Below the pieces are notes generated by a model that worked only from the letters and a program-made list of their open reading frames with translations, was not told where the DNA came from and searched no databases. This document shows, one piece after another, positions 1 to 9,661 of a stretch of DNA of 64,000 nucleotides. A program made the position numbers and the translations under genes. The stretch is from Penicillus capitatus (Eukaryota > Chlorophyta): assembly GCA_965649825.1 (NCBI GenBank), contig OZ287694.1:1178001-1242000 (forward strand), given 5' to 3'. Position 1 is the first letter of the stretch. The number at the start of each line of letters is the position of its first letter.

Positions 1-2658
1 GCCGACTGCATAGAGATCGTCCCTAAGGAAGAGAAGAGCCCCTTCGTTTCGAGCGTAGTTCATGTCAGGGCCGTTTCTCCATTTCTGCGCTCTGAAATCG
101 AAAATCTCGACGATTGGTAGTTCGACGTTCTGCGCCGAGCAGCCGCCGACAATGAAGAGCGCATCTCCATCGGATGCTCCAGAGAGGCAGCGTCGTGATG
201 TGGGTAGGGACCCAATCGTTGTCCACGATCCCTGTGTCATACATACAGCTGACCCACACATCAGTAATGGCATCCACGCACCTGTCGAGGATCGTACTGC
301 TCGACCGTGTCCACGTTTCCCCTGCCTTGCCCACAAAGGCCTCCGAAGATGTAAAGGGCATTTCTACTGCTGTCCGATGTCACACCATGATAGTACCTTC
401 AGCCTACAAAGTGAACCAGAGACACTCCATCTGTCCATCATTACCTGAGATCTGTCGAAGATCTGAATTCTTGCCACGTATCTCGCTCGGGGTGATAGAT
501 CTCGGACGTGGGATTGGCTCGATGCATCTCTCCAATCACATAGAGCTTTCCGTTGAGACTTGCAGCTGGAACGCCTGTTCGACAACCAGACATAGGCGAC
601 AGACTCTCCCATCTCTCTGGAAGCATCGATCCTTTGACGTGCAGGAATGGCAGATGGTTACTTACTCGTCTGGAAACTGTAGCATCGGACGATATCGGTC
701 GCCGTTGTCCGTTCCATGCCTCCAAACAAGTAGAGTTTCTGATCGAACAATGCCGAGGCGCCCCACACAAATGGCCCCTCTAAAACAGCAACAACGATGT
801 GACGGGGTGACGGGTTTTATGAAAGTGACAAACCATTTCGAAAGTCGACGATCTTCTGCCACGTCCTTCTCTCAGCATCGAAGACATCTACCTGGGATAG
901 AAGCGAAGCCAGTTCACACGAGAGCTCTTTGAGAGTGATCGAAAGAAACGCACTGTCGGAGAGCTTTTCTGTTGTCGGAGACCTCCCACGATGGCCATCT
1001 GTTCGGCAACGGCATGAACGGGAGCCATTGCCGGCGCAGCAGACATTCCTGACACGGATGGCATAACTGGCCGCTGCGGAAGGGTGTTGTACGGAACGGC
1101 CAGAGGGATGCTTGCGTTGACCTGTGTCGCAGAAAGGACCGGACTCCAAATGTGAGGATGTCCATAGGCATAGGGCAGCACCGCTGGAGGTACTGGGGGA
1201 TACGGTATGCCATTGTGTGCTTGTGATGTGACCCCTTGCGCAGGAGAAGATGGCAGTCCTGCGTTTCCTCGCGGGTTCGGGATAGCTTCCTGTCCAGCAT
1301 GATGCGACGGCGGCACCACATTTGCCTGTAACGGACGGTCATCCGTTGCCGATCGCTGAGGCGACGCTGCCCGTGGCGACATTGCATGATTGGGCAATGG
1401 CGAGTAACATCTGCCAGTGTGAAGCGGCGGCGGAGAATGTCGTGAATTGCTTGCACTCCTTGGACTGAGATAAGCCGAGTCTCCAGTTCTCTCTTCGTTC
1501 TGTAAAGGGACAGCTGCCGTTGCTGGAGGAACAGGATCTATCGGATCATTCGTCTCGTTCGCCATCGGAACGTTCGGTCCAAACGCATCGAGTTCAAATT
1601 CTCGAAAGAGGATAACGCGCATGTGTCGCAGCTCCTTTTTCATGGCGTCTATCTGTTTGTCCTTTTCTGTGACACTGATCTTCAATTCCGCCATCCTGGT
1701 CTCCTGTTCTCTCTTTTCTGCGATCAGATTGACGTTCTCCGATTTAAATCGTTCGTTCTCTGCTGTCAGCTGTGCATGCATCGCCGTCAAGTGCGCTATT
1801 CTTGGATCTTCTTCGGGCGTCATTCTACTCTCTCTGTGCATCTGAGACGGAAGAGACAAGGGTTCGTTGTCTAGACCACGGGGGAGAACTTTAGAGTAAT
1901 GCTCAACCTCGCCGTTGCGTCTCCATGTTTCGATGTTTACAGTGTGCCCTCGGTGTTCGCGTGGCGGCGTACTGCTGTGGCGTGAAGCGGCTGTCCACAT
2001 GAACTCCCGTTTCTGATCTCCTCGTTCTGTGTCGTTACGTTGCGGTGGCTGTGGACGTCGAGAACGCCAAGAGGCTTCACGAGGCGAAGGCTCCACTACA
2101 CCCTCGTGCCGTGTGTCGGTACATGGGGGTGGCATTGGTGCAACCGTGCTGCGTTCCGTCATGATTCGTACGAGTGACTGAACCTGCGAGACATCCAAGT
2201 CACTGACGAATGCCGTCTCCGTTATGAAAAGCTGCGGAAACTCGGCACGCAATGTAGCCTTGGTGATCTCCTTCAGCGGTGTGCAGTAATCCACGCCGAA
2301 CTACGTTGGTGAACAGATTCTGTAGGTATGTTTCGGAAACGTCAGGCGTCACCGTGGCGTGATAGTTTTCGCCAGTGGGGTCGGTATCAAGTTCGGGACG
2401 GGAGACCAGACGAAAACGACCGTGAAGGGTGGCGGTATCGGTGCCGTCATCGATCAGGAAGAAAAGAGAAGATTGGTTGTCGAGGCGCTTGAGTTTGGTG
2501 AAGGAAGCGGCATCGCTAAGGACGACGTATTTGTTTCCGCGCTCAACGATATCATCGAAAAGCGCACGCGAAACAGGGAAAATGGCACCAGGTAGAGACG
2601 TGTCGTAGGTACGACTAGAGAAACGAAGCGTCACAGGCATGGCAGCGGATGAATACAT
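1..2658 (-). CDS. DCD domain - coiled coil - kelch repeat protein (3' end cut by window edge)
   Basis: Starts at the ATG at 2656-2658 (a second ATG at 2638-2640 is possible). Residues about 20-80 read GAIFPVSRALFDD ... SLFFLIDD ... LHGRFRLVS, which fits the DCD (development and cell death) domain of plant proteins. A long Pro/Ser-rich region follows, with a charged heptad coiled coil encoded around 1610-1800. The C-terminal half is a kelch propeller pieced together from short exons: blades VDVFDAERRTWQKI (near 850), LYLFGGMERTT (near 710), LYVIGEMHR...SEIYHPERDTW (near 500), ALYIFGGLCGQGRGN (near 330), ALFIVGGCSAQ (near 140). It runs off position 1. The N-terminal domain and coiled-coil ORFs are out of frame near 2290. 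A 34-nt intron (GTAGTT...GAAG) restores phase; a sequencing indel is the alternative. DCD plus kelch occurs in plant proteins annotated as NS1-binding-like. Kelch is certain, DCD probable; the ligand is unknown. Confidence 0.72.
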
Positions 2659-3406
2659 GCACGAACAAACCGACGCTGACAGCGATCAAGCTCTTTATTG
2701 TTACAAGAATTGGTTGGTCAAAGGACTGATGATTGGAAGAATGAAGTGTCACGTATGCGACGAGGGAAAGATTGCATCTGTATTATGTACACTTCTATTA
2801 TCGCGACATTTTTGATCCTATCTGGAGTTTCTGACGTCAGCCGCGGATTTGTGGTGATGTGGCTGTGGTCGAAGGATTGACTGCTCGTGTAAGGTGACGA
2901 GGGATCGCCGTATATATGATGCCCTCAACACTGCAGGGGGCTATGGTCTGACAAGACGGGTACCGCGAAAGGAAACGTGTTGCCAAATGAGACACGGCAG
3001 CAGGAAGGCGCCCGTGAATCTGGGTTGCAGTGATCGTTCCGAAACGCGATGGGACAGACGGCGACAGTAACGTCTAAAACGTTCAAGATGACATGACGAT
3101 TATCGGTTAACGATTTTCGATCGAACAGTCGTATTGAATTACAAAACAGAGCTGTCAGCAGATTCAGCCAAAGGTGTCCAGATTGGGCGCAGTTAGTTGC
3201 CTAAGATTATTTGACTGTCAACACGTTCCGGTATCGCTTACTTATCCAGAATCCAACAACACTCATTCACTTCAAGAATCAGACAGTGGGACAATGTTGT
3301 TTCATCCAAGTCTGTTTCATCGTACATGACGAGTTCTTCAATAGTCCAGCTTCTTCTGTGTTCAGGGTATCGGTTACTCAATCGCTGATGGATGATGCGA
3401 ACAGCA
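2659..3406. other. Intergenic, 5' flank of the DCD-kelch gene and 3' flank of CDK copy A
   Basis: No convincing coding exon. From about 3085 the sequence is homologous to the tails downstream of the other two CDK copies (about 28810-29150 and 36630-36955), so the duplicated unit includes roughly 300 bp of 3' flank. The motif CGATAATCGTCA is shared by copies A and C near the outer limit of similarity; copy B has ACAATCGTCA there. Confidence 0.5.
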
Positions 3407-4817
3407 TCACTTCGAGATGTTGAACGGACCAAGGACTCCATGGCATCTGTTGAGACTAGAAGACGCGAGCACCGCCGGATCCGATGCTGCTTTGGTGGAC
3501 TTCGGCTTGGGTCCAAGAATGTCCTTCGGTAGCAGGGGTTTCATTTTAAGATCGCTCTCCTTGAAGATCGATGCGAAGTAAGGATGACGCAAGCAGGCCT
3601 CGGCGGTGGGACGCCGGGCTGGATTGTGGACCAGCATGATATCCAGCAGATCGATGGCGTCTGGAGGGGTCGCCTTCATCGTGTCTGCCAGGTTCTGGCG
3701 CTTGAAATCTGGATACTCGTGCCAATGTTCGCAGAGACAAGGCGCGTTCCAATCTTCGAGAGTCGGGGTGCCCAGTAGACGGAAGATCTGAATGAGCTGG
3801 TCGTATTGACAGTCGCCCCTGAAGAGCGTCACCTGTAGGCAAGACATGCGCGACCGAACTGGCGGGAGACGATGGCCTCACACTCTCGCAGAGCTCCGAG
3901 AAGATGCACGCGGAGCTCCAGATGTCGACGGCCGGACTGTGCCCCTCGTATCCCAGCAGCACCTCCGGTGGGCGATACCAGAGGGTGATGATCTGCGGAC
4001 ATAGACAGACTGCCACTGGGAAAGGGCGGTCAAGCGAGACACCTCCTCGGTCAGTTGGCGAATGGGCGTGGAGAACGTGCGCCCAAATCCAAAATCCGCC
4101 AGCTTTGCGATCGGTTTCTCGGCATCTGTTGTGTCGATCAAGATGTTGTGCGGCTTGAGGTCTCGATGCATCAGGCGTATCGAGTGACAGTGGTGCAGTC
4201 CCAGAAGGACGTGATACATGATCCTCTGTTTGCAGAAGATCGCGTCCCCTAAACGCGGTAGAGGTGCGGCTGACGGACCTTAACGATGTCGGGCTGAAGA
4301 GGGCGGTTTTTCTTCGAATAGACGCTCAGATCGCAGTCCAGATACTCAAAGACCTGCAAACACACGATCGTTGAAAGACTGTTTCCATACAACATCCCTC
4401 ACCATGACACTGGTTTGCGATCTCGAGCCCGCGTTCGGCTTGACGTGCATCACGTTATGCAGCCTGTATGCACAAGGAAGGTCAGCGCGCCGACGGACAC
4501 CGTCGCCATCGGAATGGCGGAGCTCACTTGACGACGTGCGGCGAGTTCTTGAGCAGCTTGAGAAACGTCGCCTCGCGGAGCACGGTCGACGGAATGCCCT
4601 TCTCATGCGCCTGCGTTGTCGTTGATCGACGTTAGCGTCCGCATCGATCTTCGGCGATGCTCACGATGTTGTGGTGCTGCTTGATCGCCACGTTCTCTCC
4701 CGTTGCCGTTTCTCGCGCCAGGAAGACTGTGCCGTAGGTTCCCTCGCCGAGGTAGGCGTGAGCCGGATCCGGTATCTCGTAACCTTCTAGCTTGATTGGC
4801 GACTGGCGTTGCGGCAT
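3407..4817 (-). CDS. Cyclin-dependent kinase with PSTVLRE helix, copy A (left arm)
   Basis: Seven exons, about 360 aa. Start ATG at 4815-4817. Kinase landmarks in order: P-loop GEGTYGTV with the Thr-Tyr pair that Wee1-type kinases inhibit in CDK1, VAIK lysine, cyclin-binding helix [70 protein letters not shown] (activation-loop Thr kept), [15 protein letters not shown], and an arginine in [16 protein letters not shown] basic C-terminal tail of about 45 residues ends in FNISK. Introns of about 49-64 nt sit after [25 protein letters not shown] and LCES, at the same places in all three copies. The closest canonical forms are PSTAIRE (CDK1/CDKA) and PPTALRE (plant CDKB), so it is CDK1/CDKB-like. 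All splice sites and catalytic residues look intact. Confidence 0.85.
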
Positions 4818-5296
4818 CGGAAGAAGCAGTCGGCGTCGACTGATCCGAATCGTTGTGACTGAGCGAAGCCGGACAACTCGACTCAAGGGATAATTGCGAA
4901 GTGACTGACGATTATGTAGTTGATTTGCGTCTTGCTTCTTTCGGACGACGACGCGACTTCCCGATAGTGAAGATTCGATGACCACATTGGCAGAGATTTT
5001 GGCCACGCCCGGTCACTGCACTCGCCATTCCTACGTCTTCTGTGCTTGGAGACCGACCCCGACCTTCTTCTTTCACATGGATTCGCTTTCTCCGATTGGA
5101 CGCGGACACAAAAAGAACATGGTTCATGTGCTGGTCTCTCTGTAAGAGAAGATCCATACTCGAAGTCACGTCGAGCAGTTACAGGTTGCGTTCGACAGGA
5201 TGAGTCTCGAACCCCCAACAGGATCCAAGAGTGGATCGCTTTCTTACAGGACGAGCAGGCAGGTACTCCAGCACACTCGAAGAAAGTGCATTCGCT
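4818..5296. promoter_or_regulatory. Upstream region of CDK copy A
   Basis: About 480 bp between the CDK-A start and the ACGCGT minisatellite. It is conserved in the right arm (34749-35220). The ATG-proximal 230 bp is also recognisable upstream of copy B (from about 27175). No separate gene is supported; ORFs here are short and not preserved between arms. Confidence 0.5.
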
Positions 5297-5452
5297 ACGC
5301 GTCGCAATGCACCATGATGTGACGCGTCGCAATGCACCATGATGTGACGCGTCGCAATGCACCATGATGTGACGCGTCGCAATGCACCATGATGTGACGC
5401 GTCGCAATGCACCATGATGTGACGCGTCGCAATGCACCATGATGTGACGCGT
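5297..5452. repeat. 25-bp minisatellite carrying seven ACGCGT boxes upstream of CDK copy A
   Basis: Perfect tandem array with unit ACGCGTCGCAATGCACCATG + ATGTG (25 bp). The hexamer ACGCGT occurs at 5297, 5322, 5347, 5372, 5397, 5422 and 5447, about 480-635 bp upstream of the kinase start. In yeasts ACGCGT is the MluI cell-cycle box bound by MBF at G1/S genes; whether that applies here is unknown. The right arm has only four boxes in the same place. Confidence 0.9.
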
Positions 5453-5614
5453 CGCAGAGTGACGACACGGCCCCGGATGAGGAGACATCACAAGGACGCT
5501 TCTCTTAGCATCGCAACGATAGAACCTGCCAAAAAATCACTAAAGTCAGGAACAGTGACGTTGACATGAGAACTGCTCTATCTCATTCTGTCTGTGCTTG
5601 TAAAAGCATCTAAA

Positions 5615-5662
5615 GGATTCGCGATCTAGAATTTGTCCGCTTTGTTTTTATATCGCGAATCC
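5615..5662. repeat. Perfect 11-bp inverted repeat (hairpin), left arm
   Basis: GGATTCGCGAT at 5615-5625 and its exact complement ATCGCGAATCC at 5652-5662 enclose a 26-nt loop that includes TTTGTTTTTATA. The same structure is kept in the right arm at 34458-34505. It could be a protein-binding palindrome or an RNA 3'-end hairpin; its function is unknown. Confidence 0.6.
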
Positions 5663-6954
5663 AATTTTTGAACTTCGATGTAGCGTTCGTTGCCTGGCCG
5701 ACGTCCGAAGAGTAGACTCTGGCATCAAAGGATTTCACTTCATCAAAGAACCATTTCCCAGTACTTTCAGAACGACACGACATTGTCACATTACATCGCC
5801 TGTGTTGTGCAGTCTGGTGTGGACAATGTTTTCGTGTAACTCCAAAATGGCGCCGCGAAAGTCATCCATCCTCATCGTTTTGCAGAAACCATAGTGTCCG
5901 TGTCAGCAGACGCAGAAACCCCCACGAGTTTAGCGCAGTCGTTGATGGCCGGATCCATTCTTGCTTGATGAACTATGCTGAAAAGACATCGACCGATTCT
6001 CCTGAATAGCGAGAGGAGATCTGATGCCGATCGAGGTCGAACCAGTCGACATCGTCAGGGAGACGCATGGAAACTCGACTGATTGGCTGCAATCTCGTAG
6101 AGTCTGACTGCCGACGCATCTTGCGAAACCCTGGCATCCGCCAGAAATCGCGACAGCCGGACACTCAGACTAGGTTCTCTATTAAACTCTCTGATCACAC
6201 CTGAAGGCTGCGACGGTCAGTTACACACAGTCAGGCAAAAGACTTCGTCCTTCGATGCATGTCGTGTCACCATGCCTCGATTCTTGGGGTGTCCCTCCCA
6301 CATGCACTTTGCAGTGTCTGAAAGAGCATCTTGGATGCCTCCGTCTGCGGTCCGTGCAGACGCTGCTTCCGTTCAGAATCATGGGGCTGAGAAGTTTGAA
6401 GATTAATCGCGGGTTTATTCAAGATACCGCCCTAGGACGGCGAAGAAGGACAACGAACGTCTTGGCGCGACGGAACGGCGAATTGTTCGAGCCGGAGAAG
6501 AGCAGACTGAGATGGCGAGGGAGTCGACTGACTCCTCGGAGAACATCGCGTTTTTCATCGGCCGTCGTCGCCGATGATGGGTCAAAGTCGGCCACGGTCG
6601 ACACTTGGCCTGAACGACGTCCATGGCCCGGGAGACTTGACTGTTTCAGCAGCAACGACGAAGCCGTCATTCGCTCGACGGAACAGAGATGGCAGTCCAC
6701 AGGCCATGTCGGTTGAAAGCCTCTCGTAGCGACTGAGACGATCCGACAAGTCGGATGGCAATGACTGCCGAGAGGATCCTTCGCTATTCCCAGAACCTGC
6801 ACCGAGCAGCAGATTGTACACAGTGAGTGAGCAGTGCCCGGCCAGTCACAGCCATCACCATTAGCCTGTCCTAGGTAGGCGAGATGTCATCGATCTTCGA
6901 TATGTGACGGTCACATCCTGCCTCTGCGGGGCGACGACGGGCTCAGTCAGACGT
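5663..6954. other. Conserved but unassigned part of the left arm
   Basis: Conserved in the right arm (33031-34457) with small indels. Two minus-strand stretches look weakly coding: 5973-6164 (63 aa, last residues GESVDVFSA, one M/I change between arms) and about 6420-6820, where a reading through SATTADEKRDVLRGVSRLP is kept in both arms. In the latter an indel changes the upstream frame unless an intron is invoked. I could not build a complete gene. Nothing resembles a known family. Confidence 0.3.
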
Positions 6955-7442
6955 ATGAAGCGCGATGCATTCTCAGAGCAGATCGTCCGAACGACAGCGA
7001 TGCAGAAGTGGGATGGCCACAGGGCAGGGACCTGGACGCATCATCGATCCGTTTCTTCGACCTAAAGATGCTGCTGCGTGCTTCGCCGTTTCTTGGAAAT
7101 CGGATCGCAGTCCGTCCCTTACCGTAGACGCATCGCTGTTGATGAAAGCATCTTTGCTCGATCCGTGTGTCTGCTCGGAAAATGCTTTGCTGACCTGTCC
7201 GCGAGAGACACGACTCCAGTGTGCAAGGTGGCCGCAGACGTACTCTGCCTCGACGTGAGTTCGGAGTTATTCTGGCAGACAGCCAGTTACAGAATCAGCC
7301 TGTCATTACTGTCTGGGATGCCAGTGCTCTCGATTGCCTGCACAGGTCCTCGATTGACTGGGCTCTGTGCGATCTGATGATGCGTGTGCTATCAGTGAGG
7401 ATCCCCGCGGACATACTCGACGTGATCGCCGATGCAGATTGA
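6955..7442 (+). CDS. Orphan 127-aa protein, left-arm copy
   Basis: Three-exon model that keeps frame exactly: 6955-7050 (32 codons, begins MKRDAFSEQIVRTTAMQKWD), intron 7051-7110 (GTTTCT...GCAG), 7111-7254 (48 codons, SVPYRRRIAVDESIFARSV...), intron 7255-7298 (GTGAGT...TCAG), 7299-7442 (48 codons with stop, ends ILDVIADAD). The same splice sites and frames are preserved in the right arm (32543-33030), where changes are mostly amino-acid replacements (A/E in exon 1, A/T, H/Y and S/L in exon 3). The product looks helical and soluble, with no signal peptide or membrane segment. No family is recognised. Expression should be confirmed. Confidence 0.5.
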
Positions 7443-7729
7443 CTCATCACGACCATCAGGAACAGACGCATTCATTCCTCTGTCCGATTCTGCTGTCGTC
7501 TATCTGTTGTCGCCGAACTCATCTTGATCTCGTGTTCCGATGGGGCCGAGGATTCGACCAACACAGACGACTTCAATGATTGGTTTTGATGTTAGAACCG
7601 GAACAGTGTGACTTAAAAGAAACGTACCAGTCACACCAAAGTCTCGTTCTTCCTACGCCCGTCACCGTCTCCAAGACGTGTGTGATGTGACAGTTAAGAT
7701 CGCGCGACAGCATCCCCGTCGCCTCAGAT
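7443..7729. other. Non-coding spacer in left arm
   Basis: About 290 bp between the 127-aa gene and the 104-bp repeats, conserved in the right arm at about 32263-32542. No gene seen. Confidence 0.4.
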
Positions 7730-8115
7730 TCTGCGATCAGTTGAATCAGTGCAGTCTGACGAAACTACGATCAAAACAGTCGTGCTGTCTGAAAACGTTT
7801 CTCGGTCGAGATCGCATGCCGTCGAAATCAGATTTTGCGATCAGTTGAATCAGTGCTGTCTGACGAAACTACGATCAAAACAGTCGTGCTGTCTGAAAAC
7901 GTTTCTCGGTCGAGATCGCATGCCGTCGAAATCAGATTTTGCGATCAGTTGAATCAGTGCTGTCTGACGAAACTACGATCAAAACAGTCGTGCTGTCTGA
8001 AAACGTTTCTCGGTCAAGATCGCATGCCGTCGAAATCAGATACTGCGATCAGTTGAATCAGTGCTGTTTGATGAAGCTTCGCGTAGTCGTGCTGTCTGAA
8101 AACGTTTCTCGGTTT
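7730..8115. repeat. 104-bp tandem repeats upstream of the secreted PAN gene, left arm
   Basis: Three complete 104-bp units (starting near 7730, 7834 and 7938) and a shortened fourth from 8042. Each contains GCGATCAGTTGAATCAGTGC, then CTGTCTGAAAACGTTTCTCG with the palindrome AAACGTTT. The array ends about 140 bp before the PAN gene ATG. The right arm has one unit fewer, so the array expands or contracts independently in the arms. Confidence 0.9.
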
Positions 8116-8158
8116 TGCGATCAAACGATTCAGTCCCGTCTTAAATAGCACGGAATGG

Positions 8159-8167
8159 GTACATAAG
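8159..8167 (+). promoter_or_regulatory. Degenerate TATA element of left PAN gene
   Basis: GTACATAAG lies about 90 bp upstream of the ATG at 8257. The right-arm copy has TATATAAAG at the equivalent place (31921-31929, minus). Two substitutions break the left TATA box. Confidence 0.5.
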
Positions 8168-8256
8168 GCCCAGAGAACTCCGTTGTTTTGTTCTTCTGCG
8201 CTTTCGTCTTGTGTCGCTTGACTCTTCAAAAGCGTCGTCTGTTGAAGATTCCCATC

Positions 8257-8627
8257 ATGAAGCTCTTGGCGGTTTTCTTGACTGTCCTCGTCGTCATTGG
8301 AGTGAGCCACGCGACCTTCGAACACTAAATGCGTTGACTGTTGCTTTAGGGAGCCAGTGCTCAAAAGTGTAACCCAATGACCGACAGGAAATTTGAAGGC
8401 CCTTTCGCGTCAGAAATCACCTACGATTTTATGCAATGCTGCTATCTGTGTTATAAACATGAGAGTAAGTTCCAACTGTCTTCGATTCTAGTCAATTCTT
8501 CGTTGCAGGGTGCGATATGTGGTCTTTTGATATCAGCACCTCATTGTGTGAATTCTCTGAGTTGGGTGAACTCATTCATGCTCCAGGCTGGATATCTGGC
8601 GAAATATACCTTGATGCCACTAAGTAG
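8257..8627 (+). CDS. Small secreted PAN/apple-like cysteine-rich protein, left copy
   Basis: Three exons: 8257-8301, 8350-8464, 8509-8627, with introns of 48 and 44 nt, giving 92 aa. The N-terminus MKLLAVFLTVLVVIG plus GASAQ is a classic signal peptide, with likely cleavage after ASA (residue 19). The mature part has six cysteines (C22, C45, C46, C49, C55, C67) in the pattern C...CCxLCx5CxMWSxD...C, the layout of a short PAN/apple module, which in other proteins binds carbohydrate or protein. It ends APGWISG plus a short tail. All cysteines are shared with the right-arm paralogue, but many residues between them differ. It is probably extracellular or cell-wall associated; the partner is unknown. 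Confidence 0.78.
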
Positions 8628-9661
8628 ACAGCACTGCAATACATGAGCCTGCTGTCCGTTCATTCTTACCTAGTTGTAGCTTGATACCCAAATGTCCAAC
8701 CTGTCCAACTGTTGATGTAACGAGATAGATCATTGTAGATGAATGGTCAGGTGCCGTCCGCCTGGAAATCCAAAGGCGCAGGAACGCGTTAAGAAACGAC
8801 TGCTTTCGAGCGGCGCAGACTCCGACAGCGCGATCACAGCTCGACTCAGTCTCACAGAGTTTCTGTCCAACGCGTCGAATTGGCAGTTAGTCGGTTTCAG
8901 ATTTTTTTCACGTAATTGTCTCTTCGCTCAAGCGTACCTACGAGAAATTCCGGGGTATTCCACGAGCCCGTGGCCAAATTTTACTCGTCCATCGACTGAC
9001 TGACAAAAAGGCAGTCGAATTCTCCATCCTTTTGTTCTGTGAACCAAGCAGCTTTTGCTAACGTGTCAAGTCGATGCCGTAGGATCTCAAAATGACCCTC
9101 GAGAAAAGAAGCGTGCACGTTTTTTTAAATTCACCCGTTCTCCAGGCTCACGAAATCGGAAACAGCGAAGTGCGAAACGACACTTTGACCTCGTCCCCGG
9201 AGGTGCATCACTCTACACGAATCTCAACGAACACTGTGATGGCTTCGGATACTGACTATTCTTCGGTATTGTTTCGAAATGGCATGTTCGATGTCACAGG
9301 GTACGATTCTCCCCTCGTCGCCAGGCTTGCTTGCATATTTGCAAACCCACGAACCACATATGTGGCTTGTGAGATGTCCAATCATTGCAATGTCTAAAAG
9401 AAGCACAAATTCCGTGGTCAGCATGTATGTGTGGCCTTGTGAAGGGCGTTCTTAAATCATCGTCAATTGTGGATCTCTTCAGCGGAGAGCAGACGTGCCT
9501 GTGCTGAGAAGGATATCTCTCGATGGCCGGAATGACTTTGAGTGTCGAACGTCGAGCCGTACGAAAACGAAGTTCAAATGCGTCACCATTACGTTATGTC
9601 TAACGTTTGCCATCCATCTATCAGAATTCCCACACCCCGAATAAAAGGAAGCAAGTCTTTT
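8628..9661. other. Intergenic; inner end of the left repeat arm
   Basis: 8628-8890 is the 3' flank of the PAN gene and matches 31210-31461. From about 8890 to 9661 the sequence is single-copy, AT-richer, and without a gene I can support. Confidence 0.5.

Larger units (their letters stand above)
3085..8890. repeat. Left arm of a ~5.8-kb inverted repeat
   Basis: This segment reappears reverse-complemented at about 31210-36950. Order and orientation of everything inside are mirrored: CDK gene, ACGCGT minisatellite, hairpin, 127-aa gene, 104-bp repeats, secreted PAN gene. Similarity fades near 8890/31210 on the inner side (shared CAGTCTCACAG, then divergence) and near 3085/36950 on the outer side. 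Patches I aligned by eye differ by a few percent, with scattered indels and different tandem-repeat copy numbers. The arms are therefore a real duplication and not an assembly mirror of one locus. No transposase or terminal target duplication is visible. Confidence 0.9.

Noticed and set aside
5179-5491. Repetitive ORFs through the 25-bp minisatellite
   Set aside because: Open only because the repeat unit has no stop; the peptide is the repeat translated, with different lengths in the two arms.
5840-5862. E2F-like site (TTTCGCGG) in the arms as a cell-cycle element
   Set aside because: It misses the TTTSSCGC consensus at the last position and is a single site; the ACGCGT array is much stronger.
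7749-8148. Short overlapping ORFs in the 104-bp repeats
   Set aside because: Artefacts of a tandem repeat; no start context or conserved frame between arms.
8014-8364. 116-aa minus-strand ORF over the left PAN gene (and its mirror on the right arm)
   Set aside because: It is antisense to the signal-peptide exon, crosses the 104-bp repeats, and is explained as a shadow of the spliced plus-strand gene.
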